Shown here: positions 45,433 through 55,239 of the stretch, piece by piece
Layout: each line of letters begins with the position of its first letter
Position numbering within the stretch: the stretch's first letter is position 1
DNA from: Enterococcus sp. 4G2_DIV0659
GTDB lineage: Bacteria; Bacillota; Bacilli; Lactobacillales; Enterococcaceae
NCBI RefSeq assembly: GCF_002140715.2
Contig: NZ_NGLE02000001.1
Span: forward strand, 1,111,001 to 1,175,000
Reading direction: 5' to 3'
Length of the DNA stretch: 64,000 bases
Position numbers and translations under genes: made by a program
Notes under the pieces: generated by a model
What the model was told of the DNA's origin: nothing
What the model saw: only the letters and a program-made list of their open reading frames with translations
Database searches by the model: none

Positions 45433-46509
45433 CTATTTTTTTTTTGGTTTTCTTTTTTTACTCTGTTTTTTCTTTTTATTTACACCACGAACAATGAAGA
45501 AAATTATAATTATAACAACTATAACTCCACCAACAATCATTCCAATTAGTTTCCAATCAATCCCACGCTCCTGAAGTAAGGAAACATCTTGAGAATTGAA
45601 TTTATCTGCTTCTTCATCTGTAATCTTAAAATCTTCCGTCCATTCCCAACGCTTTTCACCTGAAACGACTAATACATGGGCTGTATAATCTCCAGGAATC
45701 ATTTTATCTCCGTTCATCGATACTGGAAAATCAATCATATTGTTCGGTCCAATACGCATGCTCGCTTTCTTTTTATCATAAAGTACTTCATCTGATCCTT
45801 TTTTCATGATCTGAACATCAGTAGTCACATCATTCAAATATTCTGGCTTAATATTAGACATACTAACAAAAATTGCATTACGATAATTTTCCAGCTCTGC
45901 ATAAACACGATTCATCACCAAGTCTGGTTCAACCGGCTGATCTGTTTCACTCAAAAGCATACCTACTAAGAATGCATATTCATTAATGATACCTGTCTGC
46001 TCTTTTTTTTCTTCTGATTTATCCGGTAATTGCTTCATTTCAATCCCACCAGAAATAACACCTTCGAAACTAGCCTCTGGCATATCTATTGCCAACTCTA
46101 AAGGAACTGTTTCTCCAGCTGGTATATCTACTTTTTCAGCAGCTTTGACTATATTTACGAAATCATATTTCAATGATTTATCATTTTCAATCGACGTCGG
46201 TCCGTATTCTAAAACGCCATTACCATTTGTTTTCACACTATTTAAAGAAATAGCTACACTAATTTCTTTATCTGACGGATTAGTTAGCTCTATTTTTACG
46301 GTTTGCTTTTGACCTGGTGTCATTCGTAAATCAAAATATCCAACCTTATTTCTTTGGTTTTCAGGATGAATAACATTATAAGTGAAGGATTTCATTGCTG
46401 AAGCTTTTGCTTGTTCCGTTTTACTATCAGCTTGTGCACTAATTGATGAGCATACAAAACAAGCTATGTATAATACTAAAATGATTGGTGCAATTATTCT
46501 TTTTTTCAT
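45433..46509 (-). CDS. DUF916/DUF3324 WxL-interacting protein, locus 2
   Basis: About 358 residues. The ATG at 46509 follows AGAAAGGG. Signal peptide to about SISAQA; DUF916 (about 35-170, GYFDLRMTPGQKQTVKIELTNPSDKEI); DUF3324 (about 170-300, MNRVYAELENYRNAIFVSM and EDFKITDEEADKFN); one helix and a very basic tail (KKKKQSKKRKPKKK). Same architecture as the protein at 3316. It binds WxL proteins and peptidoglycan. First gene after the terminator 46538-46571, so it starts the second transcription block of the locus. Confidence 0.92.
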   Translation of the reverse strand: MKKRIIAPIILVLYIACFVCSSISAQADSKTEQAKASAMKSFTYNVIHPENQRNKVGYFDLRMTPGQKQTVKIELTNPSDKEISVAISLNSVKTNGNGVLEYGPTSIENDKSLKYDFVNIVKAAEKVDIPAGETVPLELAIDMPEASFEGVISGGIEMKQLPDKSEEKKEQTGIINEYAFLVGMLLSETDQPVEPDLVMNRVYAELENYRNAIFVSMSNIKPEYLNDVTTDVQIMKKGSDEVLYDKKKASMRIGPNNMIDFPVSMNGDKMIPGDYTAHVLVVSGEKRWEWTEDFKITDEEADKFNSQDVSLLQERGIDWKLIGMIVGGVIVVIIIIFFIVRGVNKKKKQSKKRKPKKK

Positions 46510-46537
46510 GGTCCTACCCTTTCTATCAATCATAAAA

Positions 46538-46571
46538 CAAGCTCACCGATTCAAAGGAATCGGCGATCTTG
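46538..46571 (-). terminator. Terminator splitting WxL locus 2
   Basis: CAAGATCGCCGATTC pairs with GAATCGGTGAGCTTG, loop CTTT, followed by TTTTAT on the minus strand. It separates the four surface-protein genes (46606-52739) from the assembly genes. Confidence 0.8.
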
Positions 46572-46605
46572 TTTCAATTGGTTCATGTGTTATATTTAAA
46601 TCTTT

Positions 46606-47397
46606 TTAGATAGTGTCTGACAATGTCCAAGTAATCACAGCTTTATATTTCCCGTGCATGATTTCAGTTTCTTTTGGTACAGATAGTTTCACTGCATTTT
46701 CAGCACTATTAGCAACAGCAGCATCACCAAACACTAATTCATAGTCTCCACGACCTTTTTTAGGATCATCATTGACAACAAAATCAACACTGTTAGCTTC
46801 AACTGTACCGTTTTTAGCCTTCAATACATGAGGACCTGCTTTAAGAGCACTAGCAGCAGGGCGTAAAGCTGGATCTGCGATAGATTTTAATGACATATCA
46901 CTAAATGTAATTTCAGCACCATTTAATTCAGCAGTATCAGTTCCATTCGCTAAAGTCGTTGTAAAGTTAGTTGTGATTTTTCCGCTTAATTTGTATTTGT
47001 GATCTAATGTAGAACGGTCATCTCTATATTTTACAAAGTTTGCTTGTTGAAATTCTGGATATTTATTTGGATCAGTAGTGCCTGGGTTTGCATGGAATGG
47101 TTTAACTGGATAGGTACGTCCGCTTCCATCTGATAAAATTTTGTGTGATTTAAAATCTAATGGTGTAATTGCAAGCACACCGAATAATTTATTTTCTACA
47201 CCAGTTATGTTTGTGATGATAGAAGAGGTGTCACCAGGTTTAGTAATAGTTGTTCCACCACTTCCATCTCTTGTAAATTCAATGTATCCATCGCCTGTTT
47301 TTGAATCTGGAGCTGCTTTCGTTGTGTTTGGAATTGCTACTGATACTCCTACAGCTGCTAATAATGCAGCGCCTAAAAGCTTGTGTGTGTTTTTCAT
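46606..47397 (-). CDS. WxL-domain surface protein, locus 2
   Basis: A 263-residue secreted protein: signal peptide cut near TTKAA (about 29), then a WxL domain to the end with the terminal motif KYKAVITWTLSDTI. The internal motif has Tyr where Trp is usual (DHKYKLSG). Mature start reads DSKTGDGYIEFTRDGSGG, typical of small WxL proteins. Cell-wall bound through the C-terminus. Last gene of the surface-protein block. Confidence 0.92.
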   Translation of the reverse strand: MKNTHKLLGAALLAAVGVSVAIPNTTKAAPDSKTGDGYIEFTRDGSGGTTITKPGDTSSIITNITGVENKLFGVLAITPLDFKSHKILSDGSGRTYPVKPFHANPGTTDPNKYPEFQQANFVKYRDDRSTLDHKYKLSGKITTNFTTTLANGTDTAELNGAEITFSDMSLKSIADPALRPAASALKAGPHVLKAKNGTVEANSVDFVVNDDPKKGRGDYELVFGDAAVANSAENAVKLSVPKETEIMHGKYKAVITWTLSDTI

Positions 47398-47427
47398 TTG
47401 TGTTTCCTCCTAAAATTTGTGTTTTAT

Positions 47428-48225
47428 TTATGGCAACTCGGCTAATACCCAAGTTAACACCGTAGTATAATCGACCGGATCTATTTTAGTTGCCTCCGGA
47501 ATGGACAATGTGATAGCATTATTTTCATAGACTTGTTTATTATTAAAGTCTGGATCTACAATCGGTTGCTCTTTTAAGTCTACTTTTGGTTTTAGCGTGT
47601 CCTTTTGACCATTTTGATTGGTACTAGATGCACCAAAAGAAATAGCCCAAGTTCCTGAACCTGTATCAGGCTTTGCTTCTGCTAATACATAAGCTTCCCC
47701 AATGTTATTCAATTGAATAATATCTTGAGAAACAACTGGCGCAACCTTTGAGTCTTGTCTAGAATTGGCCCAAGATTTGTCAAAAGATAGTACAGCACCA
47801 TTTAATTGACTGTTTTGTGTCTGCTCATTTTTAAATTGAGTTTCCTGACGGAGCTGTAAACTCCAACCGAATGATCCTCCGCGGTAGTCTGATACTTGTA
47901 CAAAGTTGGCTCTTGGCCCTGTATCATCTTTGAACAACTGAGCATTCACGGGGTATATTCGATCTTTGTTCAAAATACTATTACTGGAAAAGTTTAGTTG
48001 CGGAACAAAATCAATCCGCAGCTTTCCATCAGTACTCGGACTTGGTCCTGGATCTACAGTTACATCAGGCTTTTCTGGATCTCGCACCCCTGTATCTTCT
48101 TCCACCTCTTCAAAGATAATAGTCCCATCACCAGTTTTACTTGTAGCTGCTGCAATTTCAACATTAGTCATTACGATTGAGGAAAGAAAGAATATCGTAC
48201 CAAAAGTTAGAAAATATCTCTTCAT
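47428..48225 (-). CDS. Second WxL-domain surface protein, locus 2
   Basis: A 265-residue secreted WxL protein: signal peptide to about IAAATS, DGTIIFEEVEED start, internal motif SFGWSLQL and terminal motif TVLTWVLAELP, both Trp motifs present. It is 30 bases upstream of the other WxL gene and 2 bases downstream of the small sortase-type protein. Two different WxL proteins in tandem suggest a heteromeric surface complex. Confidence 0.92.
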   Translation of the reverse strand: MKRYFLTFGTIFFLSSIVMTNVEIAAATSKTGDGTIIFEEVEEDTGVRDPEKPDVTVDPGPSPSTDGKLRIDFVPQLNFSSNSILNKDRIYPVNAQLFKDDTGPRANFVQVSDYRGGSFGWSLQLRQETQFKNEQTQNSQLNGAVLSFDKSWANSRQDSKVAPVVSQDIIQLNNIGEAYVLAEAKPDTGSGTWAISFGASSTNQNGQKDTLKPKVDLKEQPIVDPDFNNKQVYENNAITLSIPEATKIDPVDYTTVLTWVLAELP

Positions 48226-48227
48226 TT

Positions 48228-48599
48228 TTAGAACTCCTTTCTTTGTCCATCTTTTTCCTTTTTGCGTTTGCGCAAAAAGAATATCAAGACAGTTAAGACA
48301 ACAACTACACCGCTTGTAGACAAGCTCTTCATTACTAGTTCACCTGTTGACGGGTATCCGCCTTTAGGTTTTGATCTTGGCGGTTCAGCTTCTGGTACAC
48401 TTGAAGTTGGTGGCTCTGTATCTGATTTAGGCGGTTCAGAGCTAGAAGATTCTTCATAAAAATTAATCTTACCATTAGTCTGAACAGCTCCACCGATTTC
48501 TGATGCTTCACTTTTTACATTAGATACCGACAAAGAAAATATCATACTCAAAATCACCAAAGAGGAGAGGATATCAACATTTTTTTTTAATTTTCTCAT
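48228..48599 (-). CDS. Small sortase-type protein with YPSTG motif
   Basis: A 123-residue protein: signal peptide (about 1-32), a Ser/Pro/Glu-rich extended stretch (about 50-85), then GGYPSTGEL, a hydrophobic helix and the basic tail RKRKKEKDGQRKEF. The sorting motif has Tyr in the first position (YPSTG for LPXTG). Counterpart of the LPHLG protein at 2993. Probably wall-linked and displayed as a spacer. Confidence 0.85.
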   Translation of the reverse strand: MRKLKKNVDILSSLVILSMIFSLSVSNVKSEASEIGGAVQTNGKINFYEESSSSEPPKSDTEPPTSSVPEAEPPRSKPKGGYPSTGELVMKSLSTSGVVVVLTVLIFFLRKRKKEKDGQRKEF

Positions 48600-48617
48600 T
48601 TCACATTTTCTCCTGTT

Positions 48618-51600
48618 CTATTTTGCATCTTGGATTTTAAATTCGAGTACACCTTTATATTTCCCTAATTTATTTACAGAACCCGCTGGTAACCTTAATT
48701 TAATACCATCACCATCTTTGGTCCAACCTGCGCTCACATTATACTCAACTTGACCTTGATTACTATTGTTGTTACTTAAAACTTGAGTTGAAATCCCTGT
48801 AATCGGTGTTTCTTTGTTCCCGCGTCTATAAACGATTGCATCTGGTAAATTATATGCTGGATCGGTGGGAGCATCAGTATTTTTGAAAGGCTCCTTCATT
48901 CGAACATATAATTCCCATTCTTTCGTAGGGTTACGTGTATCGGAAATAACTAAATCGTCACCATTTAGTGTTGGTTCATCTACACGAATTTCATTATTAT
49001 TCTTATTCGATGCAAATTTACCAAAATCGATACTTTCTGGTGCTGATTTGAGAACTAACGCACCTAATATGGTATGAGTTCCACTGTCTTTAACTGAGAT
49101 GTCCTTGACTTCATATACCGGATTAGGGTTAATCCCAGGAACAAATGGGGTTTCTCTTGGCGTTGTGCCCGCAGCCTTAGCAGTATTGAAAATCTGCTTA
49201 CCTACTGCTGAAACATCAACTTTTGCATTAAATGTAACTTTTACAGATTTAGGTGTTTTACCAGTTCCAGAAAGAAGATCCCCTACTTTGACCCATAGTG
49301 TTTTTGTTTCTGAATTATAGCCAAATTTGCTAGTATCAGTTAATGGCGTTCCATTAACTGTAATACCATGATTTGCTGGATCAAACACTAGCCCTTCTGG
49401 TATGATATCTGTGATTTCTACATCTTTCCAAGTAGTATCAAAACTGTCACCTTTATTATTACCAGCAGTAATCGTGTAGGTTAGGATATCTCCTACAGTT
49501 GTAGTTGTACCACCACTAGATACGACTGTTTTAGTCAAGGAAGGTTGATCAGGTAAAACATCTTTCACAATCAAACGTTTTGCCGAGTTAAGGCGTTCAT
49601 CCTTCGTACCTTCTTTAAGCGCATCGTGATATCCTAGATAAGCATCATATCCATCTACATCTACATTAATATTACCGAATACACCATCTGGTTCTTGTGT
49701 GTAAGTACCTGGTAATGTATATGCTGGTAATGGTGTAATTGTTGTATTGTCTTTTAGATAAATATCAACTTTGTCTTCTTTTGTTAAATATCTCGGCAAA
49801 TCAAGTGACCATTCACCGTTAGTAACTGTCGTTGAAAGAAGAACATCATTAGCATCTTTCAGCCATTCAGTGCCATTCACTTTAACAAACACTTTTGCTC
49901 CATCTTCGTCACTAGTACCGGATAATTGTTTTGTTGCATTAGTTAATGTCGTTGAAACTTTGGTTTGCGTTGGTGGCGTAACATCAATAGTTACTTCAGC
50001 AGTTTGAACCCATTGATCAGCGTTATCATCATTAGGATTCCCCTCATGAATTTTATTCGGATCATCACCAGCTCCCCCACGCCATGCTCTTATTACCTTC
50101 ACTGAATCTCCAATATTTAGAAACTCAATTTGACCATTGACTTTATTAGGAATTTTGAACATTCCAGCTCTAGGTGACTCACCATAGATTGAAATCCCAT
50201 TTAAATTAGTTTCATCAGCTCCATAAGTTTTTCCAGTTAGTTTATAAGGAGCCTTGCTACTATCTTTCGGTGTAACTTCAACTTCAACTGTTACTTCATC
50301 AGTCCAAGCATCACGATTACCATCCAAACCTTCCGGAATTCCCACATGGCCGATTATGTGCTTATCCGCATTTGTTGGTCTTCTTAATTCATCAACGATC
50401 GGACTAGCATTATTACCACTTAGACGCCCCATCTTAGATATACTTTGATTACTATTAGCATTTAGATAGTCAGAGACTTCTTTTTCCATAATATAAGGTC
50501 CAGGTAAAGTAGGTTGTAATTTATCCATTGAAAATGGAGTTGTTATATTTGTATCAAATACACCTCTAGCCCCACTCATAGCCAAATTAACTAAAGTCCA
50601 GGCTTTTTGTGGATTCCTTTCGAAACTGGCTTCGTCTCCTAGCGGCCAAATACTTAAATCGGAATAAACTGATTTTAAAATACTATTAGAACCACCATTG
50701 AAAAACAGCGTTCCTCCACCAATATTTTTGAAATCATAATACAACATATTCTCAAACTCAAAAAACGTTTTTGTCCCACTTCCTGTATTAGTTCTAAAAG
50801 CTGGTCCTCTTGTGTTTCCTTTAACTTTAAATATGGTATCCTTTCCAGCAGTAACAGTTACATTATTATCAGCAGTAATTGCGCGACCAGCCATAGCTGC
50901 AGTACCATTACCAGTTGATGTACTCGCTGAATATTTAGTGGTAAAGATGTCTACGGTAGAATACTTTCCATTCAAATTAAATTCAGCGTTCGATCCAGAC
51001 TCGTATTGTATGGCTGGCCCTGTGCCGTTATTGTTAACTTCAAACTCTGAGCCAGAATCCACATTGATTACATTATTATCTCCATACATTCGAACTGCTG
51101 CCGAGCGTTCATCTCCATCTTTTTTCTCAACGAACAATTTAGACTTATTCCGAATATTAAACGTCATCTGTCCAACATATCTAAAACGAATAGCCGCCCC
51201 CATTGAATTGACCGTATCTGTATCTTGAACAACATCTAAAATTGATTCATTATCAATATTAAATATTCCAAATCGACTTTGCATTAGGATTGTTGGTCTG
51301 TTTGTAGCATGAAATTTTAGATGCGCTTTCTCATCTACGTTAATACGTGCATTATCTCCTTCAATAACCATGGCTCCGCCATAATGTTCATATTTTCTAG
51401 TTGCTGAAGAAAAATTTCCAACTGTCTTATCGCCAGTAAATTCTATTTTTGAATTTGCCGCATTAATTAAAACAAATGGAGTTTGTTGTGAACTAATGTC
51501 TATGTTTGCTTGGTCGTTTACAATTAGCTCAGAGTTTTCTGATACCGAACTATAAAATAAGTTTTGTCCGTGAGAAACAATGCTTGCCTTATTAGTAACA

Positions 51601-52739
51601 GTTAACCGTTTTGATTCAATCAATGAGAACCAGGAAGAAAAACCCGTACCAGCAGTAGTACCCGTATAACTAGTCTCTGTACCAAAACTCGTGCTTAAAG
51701 TATTTGTTCCACCATCGAAAATCACATCACCATTTTGATTATAGACAAGTCGCTTACTAATATTTCCAACAGTATCTACATCAGTAAGTTTTACAGTCCA
51801 CATTTCACTTTCTGTGCCTTTTGAATAAATCAATGCAGTACTGCTATCGTTCCGACTTGAAGAATGACCCGCTATTTCAATGTTCTTAATACTTAACGTG
51901 CTCGGATCTGTAACCACTGACAGTTCTATTCCTTTTACATTTCTGGTGCCGCCTGAATCCCCAAAATTAATTTGTCTTTTTGCAAATGATATAGGGATTC
52001 CAGAACCATCAATTTGATCTACACCTTGAATCGTAACAGATCGATTAATCATACCAGCAGAAGTAGCAACACTAGCTGTTGGATCAGGATTATTTATATC
52101 CTTTAAAATATTGATATGCGTAACTGTTGGAGTAGCTAACGCAACTTGAAATTGGTTCCAGTCGCTTACATTAGCATGTACTTCATTTCCATACGAAGTA
52201 ATTGTCACATCATTTTTAGTAGCATCAACTTTTAGTTGTGGTAGCTCTGGCTCAGCTTTCTTCTTTTTAGCTTTAGGAACCTTTATCTTTACCTTGGTTA
52301 ATTCCTGTTCTTCATCTGAACTCATCACCTTTATTGTTACTTCTTTCCCAAAATGTCGAGGTTCAAAATATAAAGGAAATACAAGTTCTAGATTCTGATC
52401 AACCTTCGATGTAATTAAAAGTCCAGTATCTTTTTGGAAAACCTTTATTTTATCAACTATATCTTGATCTAAGCTTTCCAGAAAATCTTCTGCTTTAACT
52501 GTTTCCATTCCTTCCATCATCAAAAAGAAAGATTGCTGATTAGAGTTTTCCACCTTAATTTTAGCCTTTAAGGAGGTGGTTTCGTCTATAAATTTTTCTT
52601 GATTCTGTACCTCTATTGAATACTTTGTTGTTTTCTCTGAGGCTTTTAGTATCGAGTTTGATTTGAATCCTGCTATCAGAAACAGGCTTATTACCACCAA
52701 AAATATCCCAGAAAAACAACTTTTTTTTCCGAATTTCAT
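48618..52739 (-). CDS. Giant beta-helix/isopeptide-type WxL-like surface protein
   Basis: About 1373 residues. The ATG at 52739 (MKFGKKSCFSG) follows GAGAGGAGTTG; an upstream ATG at 52802 lacks a site. Signal peptide; a Lys-rich linker (KVPKAKKKKAEPE, about 155); a long right-handed beta-helix-like region (about 180-700, Asn/Asp-rich, NINVD-type rungs); a region of Ig-like repeats (about 780-1010); a DUF11/isopeptide-like domain (about 1050-1190, PSLTKTVVSSGGTTTTVGDILTYTIT); and a C-terminal domain like WxL (internal TKEWELYVRM) that ends GKYKGVLEFKIQDAK, lacking the final Trp. First gene of the block; likely adhesin. Beta-helix and anchor are inferred. Confidence 0.88.
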   Translation of the reverse strand: MKFGKKSCFSGIFLVVISLFLIAGFKSNSILKASEKTTKYSIEVQNQEKFIDETTSLKAKIKVENSNQQSFFLMMEGMETVKAEDFLESLDQDIVDKIKVFQKDTGLLITSKVDQNLELVFPLYFEPRHFGKEVTIKVMSSDEEQELTKVKIKVPKAKKKKAEPELPQLKVDATKNDVTITSYGNEVHANVSDWNQFQVALATPTVTHINILKDINNPDPTASVATSAGMINRSVTIQGVDQIDGSGIPISFAKRQINFGDSGGTRNVKGIELSVVTDPSTLSIKNIEIAGHSSSRNDSSTALIYSKGTESEMWTVKLTDVDTVGNISKRLVYNQNGDVIFDGGTNTLSTSFGTETSYTGTTAGTGFSSWFSLIESKRLTVTNKASIVSHGQNLFYSSVSENSELIVNDQANIDISSQQTPFVLINAANSKIEFTGDKTVGNFSSATRKYEHYGGAMVIEGDNARINVDEKAHLKFHATNRPTILMQSRFGIFNIDNESILDVVQDTDTVNSMGAAIRFRYVGQMTFNIRNKSKLFVEKKDGDERSAAVRMYGDNNVINVDSGSEFEVNNNGTGPAIQYESGSNAEFNLNGKYSTVDIFTTKYSASTSTGNGTAAMAGRAITADNNVTVTAGKDTIFKVKGNTRGPAFRTNTGSGTKTFFEFENMLYYDFKNIGGGTLFFNGGSNSILKSVYSDLSIWPLGDEASFERNPQKAWTLVNLAMSGARGVFDTNITTPFSMDKLQPTLPGPYIMEKEVSDYLNANSNQSISKMGRLSGNNASPIVDELRRPTNADKHIIGHVGIPEGLDGNRDAWTDEVTVEVEVTPKDSSKAPYKLTGKTYGADETNLNGISIYGESPRAGMFKIPNKVNGQIEFLNIGDSVKVIRAWRGGAGDDPNKIHEGNPNDDNADQWVQTAEVTIDVTPPTQTKVSTTLTNATKQLSGTSDEDGAKVFVKVNGTEWLKDANDVLLSTTVTNGEWSLDLPRYLTKEDKVDIYLKDNTTITPLPAYTLPGTYTQEPDGVFGNINVDVDGYDAYLGYHDALKEGTKDERLNSAKRLIVKDVLPDQPSLTKTVVSSGGTTTTVGDILTYTITAGNNKGDSFDTTWKDVEITDIIPEGLVFDPANHGITVNGTPLTDTSKFGYNSETKTLWVKVGDLLSGTGKTPKSVKVTFNAKVDVSAVGKQIFNTAKAAGTTPRETPFVPGINPNPVYEVKDISVKDSGTHTILGALVLKSAPESIDFGKFASNKNNNEIRVDEPTLNGDDLVISDTRNPTKEWELYVRMKEPFKNTDAPTDPAYNLPDAIVYRRGNKETPITGISTQVLSNNNSNQGQVEYNVSAGWTKDGDGIKLRLPAGSVNKLGKYKGVLEFKIQDAK

Positions 52740-52888
52740 TACTTTTCTCAACTCCTCTCTATTCATGTGATTTTTTGTGTGTCGGATCACACTATATTTC
52801 AATTTTCCAACTCAAACTAAAGGTATTCAGTTTGAATTGAAAAAGTGAAAACAACTCTAATTGTAAAACTCCTTTGTTTATTTCCTTG

Positions 52889-53596
52889 TTAACTAGACAA
52901 CATATATCCTCTTGAACGCACCGTTCGGATATATTTTGGTTTGAACGAATCGTCTTCTAGTTTCTTTCTTAAATGAAAGACTAGATTCGCTACGCGATAT
53001 TTTTTTTCGCCTTTTTCTTCGCCCCAAACACTTTTGTAAAGTTCTTCGTACGTGACCGCTTCACCTTTGCGTCGGATTAATGACTCTAAGGCTTTAAATT
53101 CCAATTTAGTTAGACCTACTTCACCTTTTCCTTCTATATTTACAGAGAAATTATTAGGAACTAATTGGATTGCAGCGACTTTTTCAGTTTTTAGCAATTG
53201 TGTATTGGTTGCAATTGCTGTTTGCTGTATTTTTTTATTTAATCTTCGCTCAAGTGTGCTCATGATATATAAACAGAATTCATCTGCTTCTGTTCGTTTA
53301 TCAAATGTACCGTCCGCACCAAGTTGCAGATGGACGATTCGATTAATTTTGGTTGACTCGTCAGATAAAACCCAGACGAATTTGTTCGTCAGGCTTCTTA
53401 CTTTAATAATCAATTCACATGTCAGACCAATTTCCTCAAGAGAGGCTTCAAAAATCAGGATAGCATCCATTTTTTTTATTCCGTCATCTAGTTCAGTTGG
53501 ATGAATCTGATGAATTGAGCATTTTTTTTCTTCCAATGCCTTTATGTACTGAGTCTCATTACTTTCAATACTGTTAACTATTGCTATGTTGTACAT
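52889..53596 (-). CDS. OmpR-type winged-helix regulator heading WxL locus 2
   Basis: About 235 residues. The ATG at 53596 (MYNIAIVNS) follows AAGGAGG; an upstream frame start at 53671 has no good site. Receiver-like N-terminal half (EASLEEIGLTCELIIKVRSL) without a clear phosphorylation Asp site; C-terminal OmpR winged helix (VGLTKLEFKALESLIRRKGEAVTYEELYKSVWGEEKGEKKYRVANLVFHLRKKL, VRSRGYML). Paralogue of 5269. It precedes the giant surface-protein gene and is itself preceded by cassette 2, whose outward promoter points at it. Predicted activator of locus 2. Confidence 0.9.
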   Translation of the reverse strand: MYNIAIVNSIESNETQYIKALEEKKCSIHQIHPTELDDGIKKMDAILIFEASLEEIGLTCELIIKVRSLTNKFVWVLSDESTKINRIVHLQLGADGTFDKRTEADEFCLYIMSTLERRLNKKIQQTAIATNTQLLKTEKVAAIQLVPNNFSVNIEGKGEVGLTKLEFKALESLIRRKGEAVTYEELYKSVWGEEKGEKKYRVANLVFHLRKKLEDDSFKPKYIRTVRSRGYMLSS

Positions 53597-53754
53597 TTGT
53601 TTCCTCCTTAGATTTTTTATGTGCAGATAATAATTTAAACTCAATCCTTTTGACTCAAATATAATATTCACATTTAGACCAAAAGTATCATTTTAATCTA
53701 ATTTATGATAGACTTGTTGCTGATTCTCTTTTTTTTATAACACCGTAGAAATTC

Positions 53755-53778
53755 TCTTGTTCTAAATAAGAACAGGAA
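53755..53778. repeat. Left inverted repeat (candidate crossover site) of cassette 2
   Basis: A 24-base sequence with core TTCTAAATAAGAA that occurs as a perfect inverted copy at 55240-55263. It is an internal dyad (CTTGTTCT/AGAACAGG around AAATA) and resembles the cassette 1 sites (shared CTTGTT, TAAATAA, AACA). It lies about 160 bases upstream of regulator 2. Confidence 0.88.
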
Positions 53779-53809
53779 ATAGAATTTGCGAGAAAATAGA
53801 AAAACAAAT

Positions 53810-53837
53810 ATTATATCTTATTTTTCTATTTTGAAAA
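53810..53837 (-). promoter_or_regulatory. Outward promoter of cassette 2 towards regulator 2
   Basis: On the minus strand TTTTCA, 16 bases, TATAAT. The -10 ends 31 bases before the inverted repeat; in cassette 1 the matching distance is 34. It is divergent from the recombinase, as in cassette 1. The -35 is weak; the -10 is perfect. In the present orientation it would transcribe regulator 2. Confidence 0.6.
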
Positions 53838-54001
53838 GTTATATTATTTGTGCAGTGTTTTTTAATTTACTTTTTTTAAATAGAAAACTTGTTAATTATG
53901 TGTTATAAATATCTTTTTTCAGTATAACTCATTTTCTTAATAAGAAAATATCAATTTTTTAACTAATTTCTAAATAAAATGAGAAAAACCTATTTCTTTT
54001 T

Positions 54002-54020
54002 CGCCGTCAAATTCGCCGTC
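54002..54020. other. Paired CGCCGTC motifs upstream of recombinase 2
   Basis: CGCCGTC at 54002 and 54014, 12 bases apart and 27 bases before the start codon: same sequence, sense and distance relative to the gene as the pair at 7406 in cassette 1. Confidence 0.7.
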
Positions 54021-54046
54021 AAAATTTTTTTGAAAGGAAGATTATC

Positions 54047-55147
54047 TTGGCTAGAAAAGGTGAAAACATTTACAAACGGAAAGATGGGCGCTGGGAAGGG
54101 CGGTATGTCAAAGGTAGAAAAGCTAACGGAGGTATCCACTATGGTTATGTCTATAGTCAATCCTATAAAGAAGTAAAGAAAAAGTTAACTATAAAAAAGG
54201 CAGCATTTTTTTTAGAAAAAGAAAATAAAGAAGAATTTTACGGCACATTGAACAATTGGTTGGATTATTGGTTAGATACAGTAGTTGCCACTAAAGTGAA
54301 ACCAGGAACCTTTGACAGCTATAAAAGTAAACTTGATTGTCATGTTCGTCCAATTATTGGTGAAATCCGTTTAAGTAATTTAAATTCTGGTCATCTCAAT
54401 CAACTTATCAATGATATAAAAGTAAAAATCTCGATAAATTCACTTCATTCTATTGTTAGAGTATTGAAAACAGCTTTAAAATATGCAGAAAAACTTAATT
54501 TCATTCATCGTTCAATTTATGAATCAATAGAGTTACCAAAAGTCAGAAAAACTAAAGTAGTAAGTATTTCTCAATCTGAACATAAGCTTTTAGTAAAAGA
54601 AGCAAGCAAAGAAGTGAATGGTTTACCTATGCTGATTTCACTGAAAACAGGAATGAGAATTGGAGAAATTTCAGGATTAAAATGGGAAGATATTGACTTT
54701 GAAAATAGAATACTAACTGTTAAACGAACACTTCAAAGAGTCAAATCATATAAAAAAAATGGTTTTAAAACACGCATTATTGAAGAAAAACCTAAATCAG
54801 AAAGTTCAGAACGAATGATTCCCCTATCCAGAAATCTATTAGAATTACTAATGAACAAAAAAAAGAAAAGTAATAGCCCTTATGTTATCTCTAATAACCA
54901 AGGTTTTACAGAACCTAGAACTATTCGTTATCAATTTAAACAACTTCTACAAAAATTCAAGTTGATAGATTGTTCTTTTCATGCATTAAGACACTCTTTT
55001 GCCACCCGCTGTTTGGAAAAAGGAGTAAATGTTGCAGTTATCAGTTCTTTATTAGGACATGCTTCAACTAAAATGACACTTGATATTTATACAAACTCAA
55101 ATCTAGCAGAAGAGAGAATCGCAATAGAAGCAATAGCCTCTTTATAA
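54047..55147 (+). CDS. Tyrosine recombinase, candidate self-inverting cassette 2
   Basis: A 366-residue integrase-family protein with TTG start after GAAAGGAAG. Arm-binding domain (GENIYKRKDGRWEGRYVKGRK), core-binding domain (about 65-165), catalytic domain with Arg in KTGMRIGEISGLKW, HALRHSFATR, LLGHASTKMT and the Tyr in LDIYTNS. It is homologous to the recombinase at 6288 throughout. The first 20 residues are almost identical, so the two genes share a recent origin while their sites have diverged. Enclosed in inverted repeats 53755 and 55240; predicted to invert that 1509-bp segment. Confidence 0.9.
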   Translation: MARKGENIYKRKDGRWEGRYVKGRKANGGIHYGYVYSQSYKEVKKKLTIKKAAFFLEKENKEEFYGTLNNWLDYWLDTVVATKVKPGTFDSYKSKLDCHVRPIIGEIRLSNLNSGHLNQLINDIKVKISINSLHSIVRVLKTALKYAEKLNFIHRSIYESIELPKVRKTKVVSISQSEHKLLVKEASKEVNGLPMLISLKTGMRIGEISGLKWEDIDFENRILTVKRTLQRVKSYKKNGFKTRIIEEKPKSESSERMIPLSRNLLELLMNKKKKSNSPYVISNNQGFTEPRTIRYQFKQLLQKFKLIDCSFHALRHSFATRCLEKGVNVAVISSLLGHASTKMTLDIYTNSNLAEERIAIEAIASL

Positions 55148-55176
55148 ATGAAACCAGTGAATAAAGTTATCGTTTA

Positions 55177-55195
55177 CGCCGTCAAATTCGCCGTC
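55177..55195. other. Paired CGCCGTC motifs downstream of recombinase 2
   Basis: CGCCGTC at 55177 and 55189, spaced 12 bases, 44 bases inside the right inverted repeat. Mirrors the pair at 6124-6142 of cassette 1. Confidence 0.7.
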
Positions 55196-55239
55196 ACAAA
55201 AATTCTCAATCCTTTATATGCAGGAGTTTAGAGGCTGTA

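Noticed and set aside
50812..51228. Long plus-strand frames opposite the giant surface-protein gene
   Set aside because: Shadow frames of a long beta-helix gene, no ribosome-binding sites.
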